Of a DNA stretch of 64,000 bases, positions 31,096-39,347 are shown piece after piece. The notes beneath the pieces are model-generated. The model was not told the origin of the DNA. It saw only the letters and a list, made by a program, of their open reading frames with translations, and ran no database searches. This DNA comes from Leisingera thetidis (lineage in GTDB: Bacteria; Pseudomonadota; Alphaproteobacteria; Rhodobacterales; Rhodobacteraceae), in NCBI RefSeq assembly GCF_025857195.1, contig NZ_CP109788.1:248001-312000 (forward strand). The letters are read 5' to 3'. A program made the position numbers and the translations under genes. The stretch's first letter is position 1. Each line of letters begins with the position of its first letter.

Positions 31096-32186
31096 GCGGT
31101 GACCTCCGGGATCATCAGCACCAGCTTGCCGGTGTGTTTCTTGCTCAGGAAGTCCTCCTGCGCAGCGGCAATCCCGCTCAGCGGATAGGTTTTGGCCACC
31201 AGCGGGCGGATGTCCCCGGCTTCGATGTAGGAGATCAGATTGGCGAACACCTCATCCTCCTGAAAGGTGCAGCCCATCAGGGTCAGATCCTTGAGATACA
31301 GCGTGCGCACGTCGATCTCGCTGATCGGCCCGGCGATGGCGCCTGCGGTGGCGTAGCGGCCGCCCCTTCGTAAAACGTCCATAAAAGCGGGCCATTGCTC
31401 GCCGGCAACCAGATCGATCACCACGTCGATGCTGCCCTCGCCCAGTTCCGCGCGCAGATCGGCGTTGCGGTCGACAACGCAGTCGGCACCAAGCGCCAGC
31501 ACCTCGTCCGCCTTGGCGGCGGAGGACAGCGCAATCACCGTCGCACCGCGGCGCTTGGCCAGCTGCACGGCGGCAGAGCCAACCCCGCCGGACGCGCCTG
31601 AGATCAGCACGGTCTCGGCACCCAGCCCGACCCGGTGCAGCATGTTCTCTGCCGTCGAATAGGCGCAGGGGATCGAGGCCAGCTCCGCATCCGACCAATC
31701 GCAGTGCACCGCATGGGTCTCACGCGCCGGCGCCACTGCGAACTGGGCAAAGCCGCCATCGCATTCGCTGCCGAAGGTCCAGCACTCATAGGGGCGGTAG
31801 TCCACATAGGTACGCAGCATGTTGCGCACCAGAACCCGTTCGCCAATGCGGGCGGGGTCGACCCCCTCCCCCACGGCCGCGATGCGGCCGCAGGCATCGG
31901 CGCCCTGGATGCGCGGGAATTCCAGCGGCTTGCCGGACCAGCTGGCGTCATCATCATTGACGCTGTCAAAGCCGGTTGCGCCGCCGCTGCCGGTGTCCGC
32001 ATCCACCGTCTTGGAATACCAGCCGATGCGGGTGTTGATGTCGGTGTTGTTGATGCCCGCCGCCGCGACGCGGATCAGCACTTCGCCGGGGCCGGGCTGC
32101 GGCACCGGCACATCGGTGCGATACTCCAGCTTCTCGATGCCGCCGTGGCCGGTCAGCAGGACCGCCGCCATTTTGCTGGGGATCAT
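31092..32186 (-). CDS. Zinc-type/quinone-oxidoreductase-like MDR dehydrogenase
   Basis: The 364-residue medium-chain dehydrogenase/reductase has a GroES-like domain (PGPGEVLIRVAAAGINNTDI) and a Rossmann fold (LISGASGGVGSAAVQLAKRRG). An extended insert after GWYSK is typical of a betaine/threonine-dehydrogenase-like MDR branch. GGGAGG stands one base before ATG 32192 but seven before ATG 32186, so the latter is chosen. Translational coupling to the enolase-superfamily gene suggests the two act in sequence on one substrate. Confidence 0.87.
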   Translation of the reverse strand: MIPSKMAAVLLTGHGGIEKLEYRTDVPVPQPGPGEVLIRVAAAGINNTDINTRIGWYSKTVDADTGSGGATGFDSVNDDDASWSGKPLEFPRIQGADACGRIAAVGEGVDPARIGERVLVRNMLRTYVDYRPYECWTFGSECDGGFAQFAVAPARETHAVHCDWSDAELASIPCAYSTAENMLHRVGLGAETVLISGASGGVGSAAVQLAKRRGATVIALSSAAKADEVLALGADCVVDRNADLRAELGEGSIDVVIDLVAGEQWPAFMDVLRRGGRYATAGAIAGPISEIDVRTLYLKDLTLMGCTFQEDEVFANLISYIEAGDIRPLVAKTYPLSGIAAAQEDFLSKKHTGKLVLMIPEVTA

Positions 32187-32212
32187 GCCCATGCCTCCCT
32201 TCTATGAAATTC

Positions 32213-32265
32213 TTTGGCCGGCCCTCCCCTGCCGGCCAAACAGACCGCTGTCCCCGCGGGGACAG
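32213..32265. repeat. Two adjacent palindromes in an intergenic gap
   Basis: A perfect 10-bp stem (32213-32222 with 32231-32240) is followed by a perfect 18-bp palindrome (CTGTCCCCGCGGGGACAG, 32248-32265). They fill the 94-base gap between the small gene and the MDR gene. They may end or protect the transcript of the demethylase operon, but there is no clear T run. Confidence 0.5.
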
Positions 32266-32280
32266 CCGCCTGAAACTGTG

Positions 32281-32520
32281 TCAGGGCTCCAGCGGATGCG
32301 CCCGGCCCCGCTCCGCCAGCCGGCGGTTGAGCTCCCTGGTTTCCGGCAGCCCGGCCTCCAGCGCAAAGACAAAGGCATGGGTTAGGTAGAAACAGGCGGC
32401 GTTGATATCGCCTGCCGCCTCTGCCCGGTCACCGGCCAGCGTATAGAGCCGGACCAGCGCCGCGCTGTCCTTGTCCTCATGCGCCTGCAGCAGCGCGTGG
32501 TCGAGTTCTGCGCGCTCCAT
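32281..32520 (-). CDS. Small conserved helical protein, 79 residues, unknown function
   Basis: The short protein consists of amphipathic helices in a TPR-like pair (LDHALLQAHEDKDSAALVRLYTLAG and INAACFYLTHAFVFALEAG). It has no signal peptide and no metal motif. It lies 3 bases after the stop of an aldehyde dehydrogenase in the demethylase operon, which argues that it is a real co-expressed gene. A scaffold or assembly helper for the oxygenase is possible. I recognise no assigned function. Confidence 0.72.
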   Translation of the reverse strand: MERAELDHALLQAHEDKDSAALVRLYTLAGDRAEAAGDINAACFYLTHAFVFALEAGLPETRELNRRLAERGRAHPLEP

Positions 32521-32523
32521 TCC

Positions 32524-33975
32524 TCAGCCCTTCAGCGAGATCGCGATGTTCTTGGTGCGCACATAGTTATAGAGCGCCTCCAGTCCCTTTTCACGGCCAA
32601 AGCCGGATTTGCCGACACCCCCGAACGGTGTGGAAATACCGCCCGCAAACCATTCGTTCACAAACACCTGGCCTGCGCGCAGACGGTTTGCCACACGGTG
32701 CGCCCGCGCCAGATCGCGGGTAAAGACGCCGGCCACCAGCCCGAACTCGGTGCCGTTGGCCATGGCGATGGCCTCGGCTTCGGTGTCGAAGGGCGTGAAG
32801 CAGGTGACAGGGCCGAATATCTCCTCCTGCGCCACGCGGCTGCTAGGGTCCACGTCCGCCAGAATAGTCGGCGCCATGAAGTAGCCCTCGCGCTCCAGCC
32901 GGGCACCGCCGGACGCCGCGCGCGCGCCGCTTTGGCGGGCAGTGGCGGTCAGGGTCTCAACGCCGTCGAGCTGGCGGGCCGAGATCACCGGGGTCAGGCC
33001 GGGGTTTTCCAGCCCGTGGCCGACGCTGAGGCCGTTTGCCAGCGCCGCGGCGCGTTCCACCGCCTCGTCATAGATCGACCGGTGCACCAGCACCCGCGAC
33101 ATGGCGGAGCAGACCTGACCGGCGTTGTAGAAGATGCCGCTTTGCAAGCTGGACATCAGCGTGTCGAGATTGGCGTCCTCGAACGCCACCGCGGCGGATT
33201 TGCCGCCGAGCTCCATCAGCGCCGGCGTCACCGGGCTGGCCGCCGCACGCAGGATCGCTTGGCCGGTCGGGACCGAGCCGGTGAAGACAATCTGATCCAC
33301 CGCGGGGCTTTCCACCAGCCGCGCACCCAGTTCCGCGCCGATACCGTTCAGGATCGAGACCGCCCCCGCCGGGACTTCAGCGCGCTCAAGCGCCACACCC
33401 AGCATCGCCAGCGCCATCGGATCCAGTTCCGGCGATTTGATGATCACCGAATTGCCCGCCGCCATCGCAGGCGCCAGCGACCGCGCCGCGATCGACACCG
33501 GGAAGTTCCACGGCACGATCTGGGCGGAGACACCGTAGGGCTCATAGACCGTAAAGTCAGCGTAATCGGGGCCAAGCGGGATCGACTTGCCTTCGATCTT
33601 GTCGGCCATGCCGCCATAATATTCGAAATACTGCGCGGCCTCTTCGAATTCATCATGCGCAGCGCTCAGGCTCTTGCCGCTTTCCCGGCACAGCAAGTCT
33701 GCGCCCTCGTCGGCGATGCCCCGGATCTCAGCCGCGATGCGCTGCATCAGCTGGCCGCGCTTGGCGGGCTTCATGGCGGCCAGGTCGCCGCGCTCGAAAC
33801 TTGCCCGTGCCGCCTCCAGCGCGCGGGCCAGGCTCTCCTCGCCCGCCAGCGCGCAGTCCGCCACATGGCTGCCGTTGCCCGGGTCCTCGACGGCCATGCG
33901 TGCACCGCCGTCGCCCTCGGCCCAGGCACCGGCCAGGAAATTCCTGGCCAGCCCGTCGTTCAGGAAAGAACTCAT
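32524..33975 (-). CDS. Aldehyde dehydrogenase (betaine/succinate-semialdehyde type)
   Basis: The 483-residue NAD(P)+-dependent aldehyde dehydrogenase has VPWNFPVSIAARSLAPAMA, the catalytic glutamate in LMELGGKSAAV and the catalytic cysteine in NAGQVCSAMSR. MSSFLNDGLARNF at 33975 overlaps the Rieske gene stop by 4 bases; an upstream frame to 34011 is rejected. In this operon it may oxidise the formaldehyde equivalent or, more likely, a semialdehyde produced downstream of demethylation. Confidence 0.9.
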   Translation of the reverse strand: MSSFLNDGLARNFLAGAWAEGDGGARMAVEDPGNGSHVADCALAGEESLARALEAARASFERGDLAAMKPAKRGQLMQRIAAEIRGIADEGADLLCRESGKSLSAAHDEFEEAAQYFEYYGGMADKIEGKSIPLGPDYADFTVYEPYGVSAQIVPWNFPVSIAARSLAPAMAAGNSVIIKSPELDPMALAMLGVALERAEVPAGAVSILNGIGAELGARLVESPAVDQIVFTGSVPTGQAILRAAASPVTPALMELGGKSAAVAFEDANLDTLMSSLQSGIFYNAGQVCSAMSRVLVHRSIYDEAVERAAALANGLSVGHGLENPGLTPVISARQLDGVETLTATARQSGARAASGGARLEREGYFMAPTILADVDPSSRVAQEEIFGPVTCFTPFDTEAEAIAMANGTEFGLVAGVFTRDLARAHRVANRLRAGQVFVNEWFAGGISTPFGGVGKSGFGREKGLEALYNYVRTKNIAISLKG

Positions 33976-35126
33976 GCCGCGCGGCCCTTGGTCACCTGAT
34001 CGGCCACCCAAGCGTGGAAGTTATGGGTCGGCCCGTCCATTGCAGGAGAGAAGCGCCCGCCGTCGAACAGCTCACCGTGGCGGCCCTTCTGCATGCCCTC
34101 GACGACAAAGACGTCTTCCTCAAAAACGGTCTTCCACAGCTTCGCGTTCTCGGTGCGCAGGTTTTCCAGCTCCGGCGTGTCCTCGTTGGACTTCGCATAG
34201 TAGAGCTCGATGTGCTCGACGGTGTTTTCGGTATCAACCGGCTCCAGAATGATCGCGAAAGCATGGTCGCGCTGCACGCCCAGCAGCACGTTCGGGTAGA
34301 CGGCCACATATTCGCCGCCTTCGTCCCACTTGCTGCTGAGGCCTTCGAAATCCGGGAACACCGTGCCGTCCTCGCCCTTCATCTGGCGGTAGACCAGGGT
34401 GCCCTGGCCGGAATAATGCCCCGGCACTTCGATGTTGTAGTGGTCTTCCAGCCGGGAATAGCTGTTCAGCCCCGGATGCACCCACGGCAGGTGGTAGCTC
34501 TCGCAGTAGTTCTCGACCGCCAGTTTCCAGTTGGTTTTCACTTCCAGTGTGAAGCCGGAGTCTTCGCCGCCGTGAAAGACCGGGGTTTCGAATTCCTTCC
34601 AGCGCTCCAAGAGGCCCGCGTGGGCGTCCTCGAACTCCGGCGCGGTGCCGTCGACGTTGACAAAGATCACGTCGCGCCAGACGTAGGAGCGGATGCGCAC
34701 CAGGCCCAGCTCGTCCAGCTTGATGTCCTCATGCTTGTTGTTGCCGGGGCCGCCCACATGCGGGGTGGAGACCAGGCGGCCGTTCAAGCCATAGCACCAG
34801 CTGTGATACGGGCAGCGGATGGCGCCGCGGATCTTGCCGGGTTTTTCGACCAGGATCATGCCGCGGTGGCGGCAGGTGTTCTGAAACACACCGACGGCGC
34901 CATCGGTGTCGCGCACGATCAGCAGCGGCATGCCGAGGAAATCGACAGGCTTGGCATAGCCCGGCTCCGGCACATCCTTGCCAAAGCCGATGCCGGACCA
35001 ATTCTTGAACAGCACCGAGCGTTTCTCTTCGGCAAAGACGGCGGGATCGATGTAATGGGCGTTCGGCAGGCCGTTGGCCACGTTGACCGGAGCCATCACC
35101 GGGGCAAGCGTGTCATGCTTGTTCAT
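33972..35126 (-). CDS. Rieske non-heme iron oxygenase, large subunit (N-demethylase type)
   Basis: The 384-residue oxygenase has a Rieske 2Fe-2S centre (C85-x-H87 in TCRHRG and C105-x2-H108 in CPYHSW). The mononuclear-iron facial triad lies in NYCESYHLPWVHPGL. It is of the GbcA/stachydrine-demethylase type, which remove an N-methyl group from betaines as formaldehyde using O2 and electrons from a partner reductase. MNKHDTLAPVMAPVN at 35126 is chosen over TTG/GTG extensions to 35198. No reductase gene is present in the window. It is probably the first gene of the operon with the aldehyde dehydrogenase and the 79-residue protein. Confidence 0.9.
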   Translation of the reverse strand: MNKHDTLAPVMAPVNVANGLPNAHYIDPAVFAEEKRSVLFKNWSGIGFGKDVPEPGYAKPVDFLGMPLLIVRDTDGAVGVFQNTCRHRGMILVEKPGKIRGAIRCPYHSWCYGLNGRLVSTPHVGGPGNNKHEDIKLDELGLVRIRSYVWRDVIFVNVDGTAPEFEDAHAGLLERWKEFETPVFHGGEDSGFTLEVKTNWKLAVENYCESYHLPWVHPGLNSYSRLEDHYNIEVPGHYSGQGTLVYRQMKGEDGTVFPDFEGLSSKWDEGGEYVAVYPNVLLGVQRDHAFAIILEPVDTENTVEHIELYYAKSNEDTPELENLRTENAKLWKTVFEEDVFVVEGMQKGRHGELFDGGRFSPAMDGPTHNFHAWVADQVTKGRAA

Positions 35127-35221
35127 CTGGGTCTCTCCAAACCTGGGAAAAGATGTGCGCGTTGTGCACCATTGAGGGGAGAGAGCAGATTCACTCAATA
35201 TCAGAAAACTTCGCGCTGGCC

Positions 35222-36136
35222 TTAGCTGGATTCACCCGAACTTCGGCTCACCTCGTCAATCACCCAATTGCGAAGAAATCGGGCGGATTCCGACAGTTCC
35301 GCGTCGGGACGGCCCACCAGGTGGAACCCGTGCGGGGCGGCCAGCACATGCGGGCCGATCGGCACCAGCTGGCCCGCCGCCAGCAGCGGGTTCAAGAGCC
35401 GCTGCCAGCCCAGCACCAGCCCGACGCCGTCCTGTGCGGCCTGCAGCGCCACCGCATAGTTGTTGACCCGCACGCCCGGCGCGATGGGGCCGCCGTATCC
35501 CAGCTGCTGGAACCAGTCGGCCCAGGTGGTCCAGCTCTTGTCATCGGAGTCCAGATGCAAGAGCCGCTGCTGCGCCAGTTCCTCCAGCGCACAGCCGGTC
35601 AGGCGCTCTGCCAGCTCCGCATTGCCGACCGGCACCAAATGGTCGCGGTAGAGCTCGGTCTGTTCCAGCTTTGTGTCCCGCTCACGCCCGTAGCGGATGT
35701 AGAAATCCACATCCGGCATGCTGCGCAGCGGTCGGTCGTTGACGATCTGATTGACGTTCACATCCGGATGCTGCCGCCAGAACCGCACCACCGAAGGCGA
35801 CAGCCACAGCGAGGCGACGGCGGAGGTGGAGCCGATGGTCACGGTGTCGCCGGTCTGGCGGTCGCGGATGGTCTTGAGGCTGAGGGATATCTTGGAAAAG
35901 GACGAGGCCAAGGTTTCAAACAGCGCCTCGCCCTCCTCCGTCAGCTCCACGCCGCGGTGCTTGCGCTGGAACAGCGGCACCTGCAGCTCTGCTTCCAGCG
36001 CCTTGACCTGATGGCTGACGGCGCCGGGGGTGACGGACAGCTCCTGCGCGGCGTTCTTGAAGCTCAGATGCCGGGCGGCGGCCTCAAATGCGGCCAGGGT
36101 GGTGAGCGGCGGCAGGTTGTAGTGGCGGCGGGACAT
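35222..36136 (-). CDS. LysR-family regulator (GcvA-like)
   Basis: The 304-residue LysR regulator has an N-terminal winged helix (LTTLAAFEAAARHLSFKNAA ... TPGAVSHQVKALEAEL) and a periplasmic-binding-type effector domain. The opening resembles the GcvA/AmpR branch. AGGA precedes the ATG by 7 bases. It lies 95 bases upstream of the Rieske gene on the same strand, so it may be co-transcribed with or act on the demethylase operon. Confidence 0.9.
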   Translation of the reverse strand: MSRRHYNLPPLTTLAAFEAAARHLSFKNAAQELSVTPGAVSHQVKALEAELQVPLFQRKHRGVELTEEGEALFETLASSFSKISLSLKTIRDRQTGDTVTIGSTSAVASLWLSPSVVRFWRQHPDVNVNQIVNDRPLRSMPDVDFYIRYGRERDTKLEQTELYRDHLVPVGNAELAERLTGCALEELAQQRLLHLDSDDKSWTTWADWFQQLGYGGPIAPGVRVNNYAVALQAAQDGVGLVLGWQRLLNPLLAAGQLVPIGPHVLAAPHGFHLVGRPDAELSESARFLRNWVIDEVSRSSGESS

Positions 36137-36252
36137 CTGCGGTTCCTGGCTGGTGGCTCGGATGAAAGGGCTTCATTCCAATATGGGAAATGCAGCTTTG
36201 AAGGCCAGCAAAGAATTCGCCCCGCGCCCGCCGTTTTTCTGCAAGGAGTGAA

Positions 36253-36341
36253 GCTTCAAAAAAGGTTCCAGTGGAACGTTCTTTGAAGCGGAACGGCCAT
36301 GAAAAATCGATTTTTCATGGCCGGAAACCGCGCCGGTTTCC
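36253..36341. repeat. Three consecutive perfect palindromic hairpins
   Basis: First is a nested hairpin with outer arms 36253-36260/36282-36289 and inner arms 36265-36270/36272-36277. Next is a perfect 28-bp palindrome at 36295-36322, with ATGAAAAATC in one half. Last is a 7-bp stem at 36323-36329/36335-36341. Together they fill most of the gap between the glxA-type gene and the lysR gene. They may serve as terminator or mRNA-stabilising elements, or be a mobile repeat cluster. Confidence 0.7.
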
Positions 36342-36347
36342 GCCCGC

Positions 36348-37298
36348 CTAGCCGATCCGGCCGCGCTGCAGCATCGGCGTCACGCTGAAGGCGGCCTTGT
36401 ACACCCGCGAGAAATGGCCGGGGCTGTCAAAGCCGCAGGACAGCGCCACATCGGTGACCGAGGCCTCGGTCTGGATCAGCAGGTTGCGGGCGCGTTCCAG
36501 CCGCATCTCCATGAAATACTTCTTGGGCGAGGTGTTCAGGTATTTGCCGAACAGCCGTTCCAGCTGGCGGGTGGAAATGCCGATGTCATCGGCAATCACC
36601 GTCGGCGACACCGGATCGCTGATGTGGTCGTGCATGATCTGGATCGCCCGCGCCAGATGCGCATTGCGCATGCCGTTGCGCGACTGCAGCGACACCTTCT
36701 GCTCCGCCGTGGCATTGCGCACCGCGTTATAGACCATCTGATCGGCCACCGCGACCGCCAGGTCATAGCCATGGGCGCGCTCGATCAGATGCAGCATCAG
36801 ATCCGCGGTGGCAGTGCCGCCGGAGGCAGTCATGTGCTTTTCCTCCGCCACAAACACGCTGCGCACCAGGTTCACCTCGGGAAAGGCCTCCATGAAGCTG
36901 TCGTGGTAGTCCCAATGGATCGCCGCCTGCATGCCATTCAGGAACCCGGCCTCGGCCAGCACCCAGGCGCCGGAGCACAGTGCGCCGACCGCGACGCCGC
37001 GCGCCTTCTCCCGCCGCAAGGCCGCCAGCAGCGGCTTGGTCACATGGTTGCGCATATGGATGCCCGACAGGGCGAACAGCCGGTCGCATTTCGGGATCGC
37101 ATCAAAGCCGTAGTGCACCAGCGTCACCGAGCCGTTGGAGCAGGTTGCGGTCTCGCCGTTTTCGGATCCGAACGACCAGTCATAGAGATCCTGGCCGCTG
37201 ACCAGATTGGCGATGCGCAAAGGCTCCACCGCGCAGGAAAAGGCGAGGTGCGAGAATTCCTCCACCAGCAGAAAGGCAAAATGCTGCGTCTTTTTCAT
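36348..37298 (-). CDS. GlxA-family regulator (GbdR-like)
   Basis: The 316-residue regulator has a DJ-1/PfpI-type domain (about 8-185, with VAVGALCSGAWVLAEAGFLNG) and a C-terminal AraC HTH (about 215-312, ISTRQLERLFGKYLNTSPKKYF, CGFDSPGHFSRVYKAAF). It is closest in style to GbdR, which activates betaine catabolism in response to glycine or dimethylglycine betaine. ATG 37298 has GAGG six bases upstream; the GTG at 37310 is rejected. It lies immediately downstream of the betaine ABC operon. Confidence 0.9.
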   Translation of the reverse strand: MKKTQHFAFLLVEEFSHLAFSCAVEPLRIANLVSGQDLYDWSFGSENGETATCSNGSVTLVHYGFDAIPKCDRLFALSGIHMRNHVTKPLLAALRREKARGVAVGALCSGAWVLAEAGFLNGMQAAIHWDYHDSFMEAFPEVNLVRSVFVAEEKHMTASGGTATADLMLHLIERAHGYDLAVAVADQMVYNAVRNATAEQKVSLQSRNGMRNAHLARAIQIMHDHISDPVSPTVIADDIGISTRQLERLFGKYLNTSPKKYFMEMRLERARNLLIQTEASVTDVALSCGFDSPGHFSRVYKAAFSVTPMLQRGRIG

Positions 37299-37370
37299 GG
37301 CTTGCCTCACAGGAAAACGGACTGCGCGAGAGCCTCCCCGCGCAGTCCCTGGCTACGGGTCTGCCCGCTA

Positions 37371-38360
37371 TTACTTGGCCGCCGCGCGCGCCGTGTCCAG
37401 CCAGCCGTCATAGGCGGCGCGGTTGGCGTCGATCCATTCGGCCACGTGGCGGTCGATATCGTCCGAGCTGTCCTCGCCATCCGCCACCTTCTTGTTCTGG
37501 ATGGAGACGTCATTGATGCTGATCTGCGCAACTTCGAACAGCTTGGCCGCCGCCGGGTTGGCGGCCAGGAATTCGTCCGTTGCCACGATGCGGATGCTGT
37601 CCACCGCAAAACCCAGGTCCTTGCCGTCAAATGTGGTCTCGGCCGTTGCCCCGCCGGGCAGCGAGGAATAGGGCACCGCCAGGAATTCCACGTCCTTGCC
37701 GGGCACCAGCGCGCCGGAGACCCAATAGGGGGTCCAGGTGTAGTACAGAACGTTTTCGCCGCCGGCATTGCGGGCAATGGTGTCGGCGATGATCGCGTTA
37801 TACTCACCCTGGTTGTGGTTCACGGTATCGCGCAGGCCGAACTCGCTCAGTTGGTGCTCGATCACCCGCTCGCAGCCCCAGCCCGGCACGCAGCCCGCCA
37901 GATCGGCCTTGCCGTCGCCATCAGCGTCGAACCTGGCGGCCACCTCCGGGTCCTTCAGGTCGCCCAGGTTGGTCACGCCGGCGTCATAAGCCGCCTTGTT
38001 CACCAGATAGCCCTGCAGGGCGCCGTCGATCAGGTGGCCGACCTTCTCCAGCACGTCATCGCCGCCGGATTCCTGAAAGAAGTTGTCATGCAGCTTATTC
38101 CAGGACGCGGTGGTGAAATCCGCGTCGCCGGTTCCCAGCGCCAGGTGCATGGTCTGGGCCAGCACCTCTTCCGGCTCGGCCACGTCATAGCCGAGATCGC
38201 GCAGCGCCTGGAACACGATGCGGGCCTGGAAGAATTCCTCGACCGTCGGCTGGATCACCGGGCGCACGGTGACGCCCTCGCCCGGCATGTCCGCGGCCAG
38301 CGCAGCGCCTGCCAGCATGGTGGAGGCTGCCAGCGCAGCCAGAGCGGTATTCCTGAACAT
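37371..38360 (-). CDS. ProX-type betaine ABC transporter binding protein
   Basis: The 329-residue periplasmic binding protein has a signal peptide (about 1-22, cleaved after ALA) and a ProX/OpuAC domain with ATTASW-type, PGWGCERVIEHQL and YYTWTPYWV motifs. The aromatic residues there are candidates for binding a quaternary ammonium. It is the third gene after the ATPase and permease (order ATPase-permease-binding protein). Given the neighbours it probably imports proline betaine or hydroxyproline betaine. Confidence 0.92.
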   Translation of the reverse strand: MFRNTALAALAASTMLAGAALAADMPGEGVTVRPVIQPTVEEFFQARIVFQALRDLGYDVAEPEEVLAQTMHLALGTGDADFTTASWNKLHDNFFQESGGDDVLEKVGHLIDGALQGYLVNKAAYDAGVTNLGDLKDPEVAARFDADGDGKADLAGCVPGWGCERVIEHQLSEFGLRDTVNHNQGEYNAIIADTIARNAGGENVLYYTWTPYWVSGALVPGKDVEFLAVPYSSLPGGATAETTFDGKDLGFAVDSIRIVATDEFLAANPAAAKLFEVAQISINDVSIQNKKVADGEDSSDDIDRHVAEWIDANRAAYDGWLDTARAAAK

Positions 38361-38399
38361 ATGTAAGTCCTCCCTTGGATGTTCAGTTGAAAAAGACGG

Positions 38400-39335
38400 T
38401 CAGGTCCTGCCGGCCAGCCGCAGCACGGCGCCGACGGGGCCGCCCTGCCACCAGTGGCGGTGGCCGCGGTCGCGGCCGGACTGGCCCATTCCTTGCGTGA
38501 TGCGGTCCAGAACGATGGCCAGGATCACGATGCCAAGGCCGCCGACCAGCGCCTTGCCCGCATCCAGCCGGCCCATGGCGCGCAGCACCTCGTTGCCCAG
38601 CCCCTTGACCGAGATCATCGAGGCGATCACCACCATCGACAGCGACAGCATGATGGTCTGGTTGACGCCGGCCAGGATGGTCGGGGTGGCCAGCGGCAGC
38701 TCCACCTTAAACAGGATCTGGCGCGGGCTGGCGCCGAAGGCGCGCGCCGCCTCCACCACCGATGCGTTCACCCCGCGGATGCCCAGCGAGGTCAGCCGGA
38801 TCAGCGGCGGCAGCGCAAAGATGATCGTCACGATCACGCCGGAGACATTGCCAATGCCGATCAGCATGACGACGGGCACCAGATAGACGAAGGCCGGAAT
38901 GGTCTGCATGGTGTCCAGCACCGGGCGCATCGCGGCCTCGAACCGGTCATTCTTACCGGCCAGGATCCCCAACGGCAAACCGATCAGGAAGCAGAGGATC
39001 ACCGCCGAGACGACGATGGCCAGAGTGGTCATCGCCAGCCCCCAGGCTCCCGGCGACAGGAAGCCGAGCGCAAACATCGCAACGCCCACCAGAATCGCCA
39101 CCCGGCGGCCCGCAGCCTGCCAGGCGATCAGCACCAGGATCGCCAGCATGATCAGCGGCGGCACCGCATTCAGCGCGGTGTCGATGCCGACGATCATCTC
39201 GTTGAAGAACTTCTTGACCGGCTGGATCAGCGCCCGGTTGGCAATTGCCCACTGCTTGACCCCGTCCGCCGAGTCCGCCAGCCCCAGATCAACCGAAGAA
39301 AACGGGTCGAGGATGCTGAAATTATTCTCTGCCAT
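38400..39335 (-). CDS. ProW-type betaine ABC transporter permease
   Basis: The 311-residue permease has an N-terminal tail and about six helices. The EAA loop is in LGIRGVNASVVEAARAFGASPRQILF. A good ribosome-binding site (GAGGAGG) precedes the ATG. Unlike the fused permease at 2-4 kb it is a single-domain protein of normal length, so it would act as a homodimer. Confidence 0.92.
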   Translation of the reverse strand: MAENNFSILDPFSSVDLGLADSADGVKQWAIANRALIQPVKKFFNEMIVGIDTALNAVPPLIMLAILVLIAWQAAGRRVAILVGVAMFALGFLSPGAWGLAMTTLAIVVSAVILCFLIGLPLGILAGKNDRFEAAMRPVLDTMQTIPAFVYLVPVVMLIGIGNVSGVIVTIIFALPPLIRLTSLGIRGVNASVVEAARAFGASPRQILFKVELPLATPTILAGVNQTIMLSLSMVVIASMISVKGLGNEVLRAMGRLDAGKALVGGLGIVILAIVLDRITQGMGQSGRDRGHRHWWQGGPVGAVLRLAGRT

Positions 39336-39347
39336 GGTGTTGCCTCC

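Noticed and set aside
36414..38366. A 650-residue frame on the plus strand
   Set aside because: It is antisense to the GlxA-type regulator and the ProX-type binding protein.
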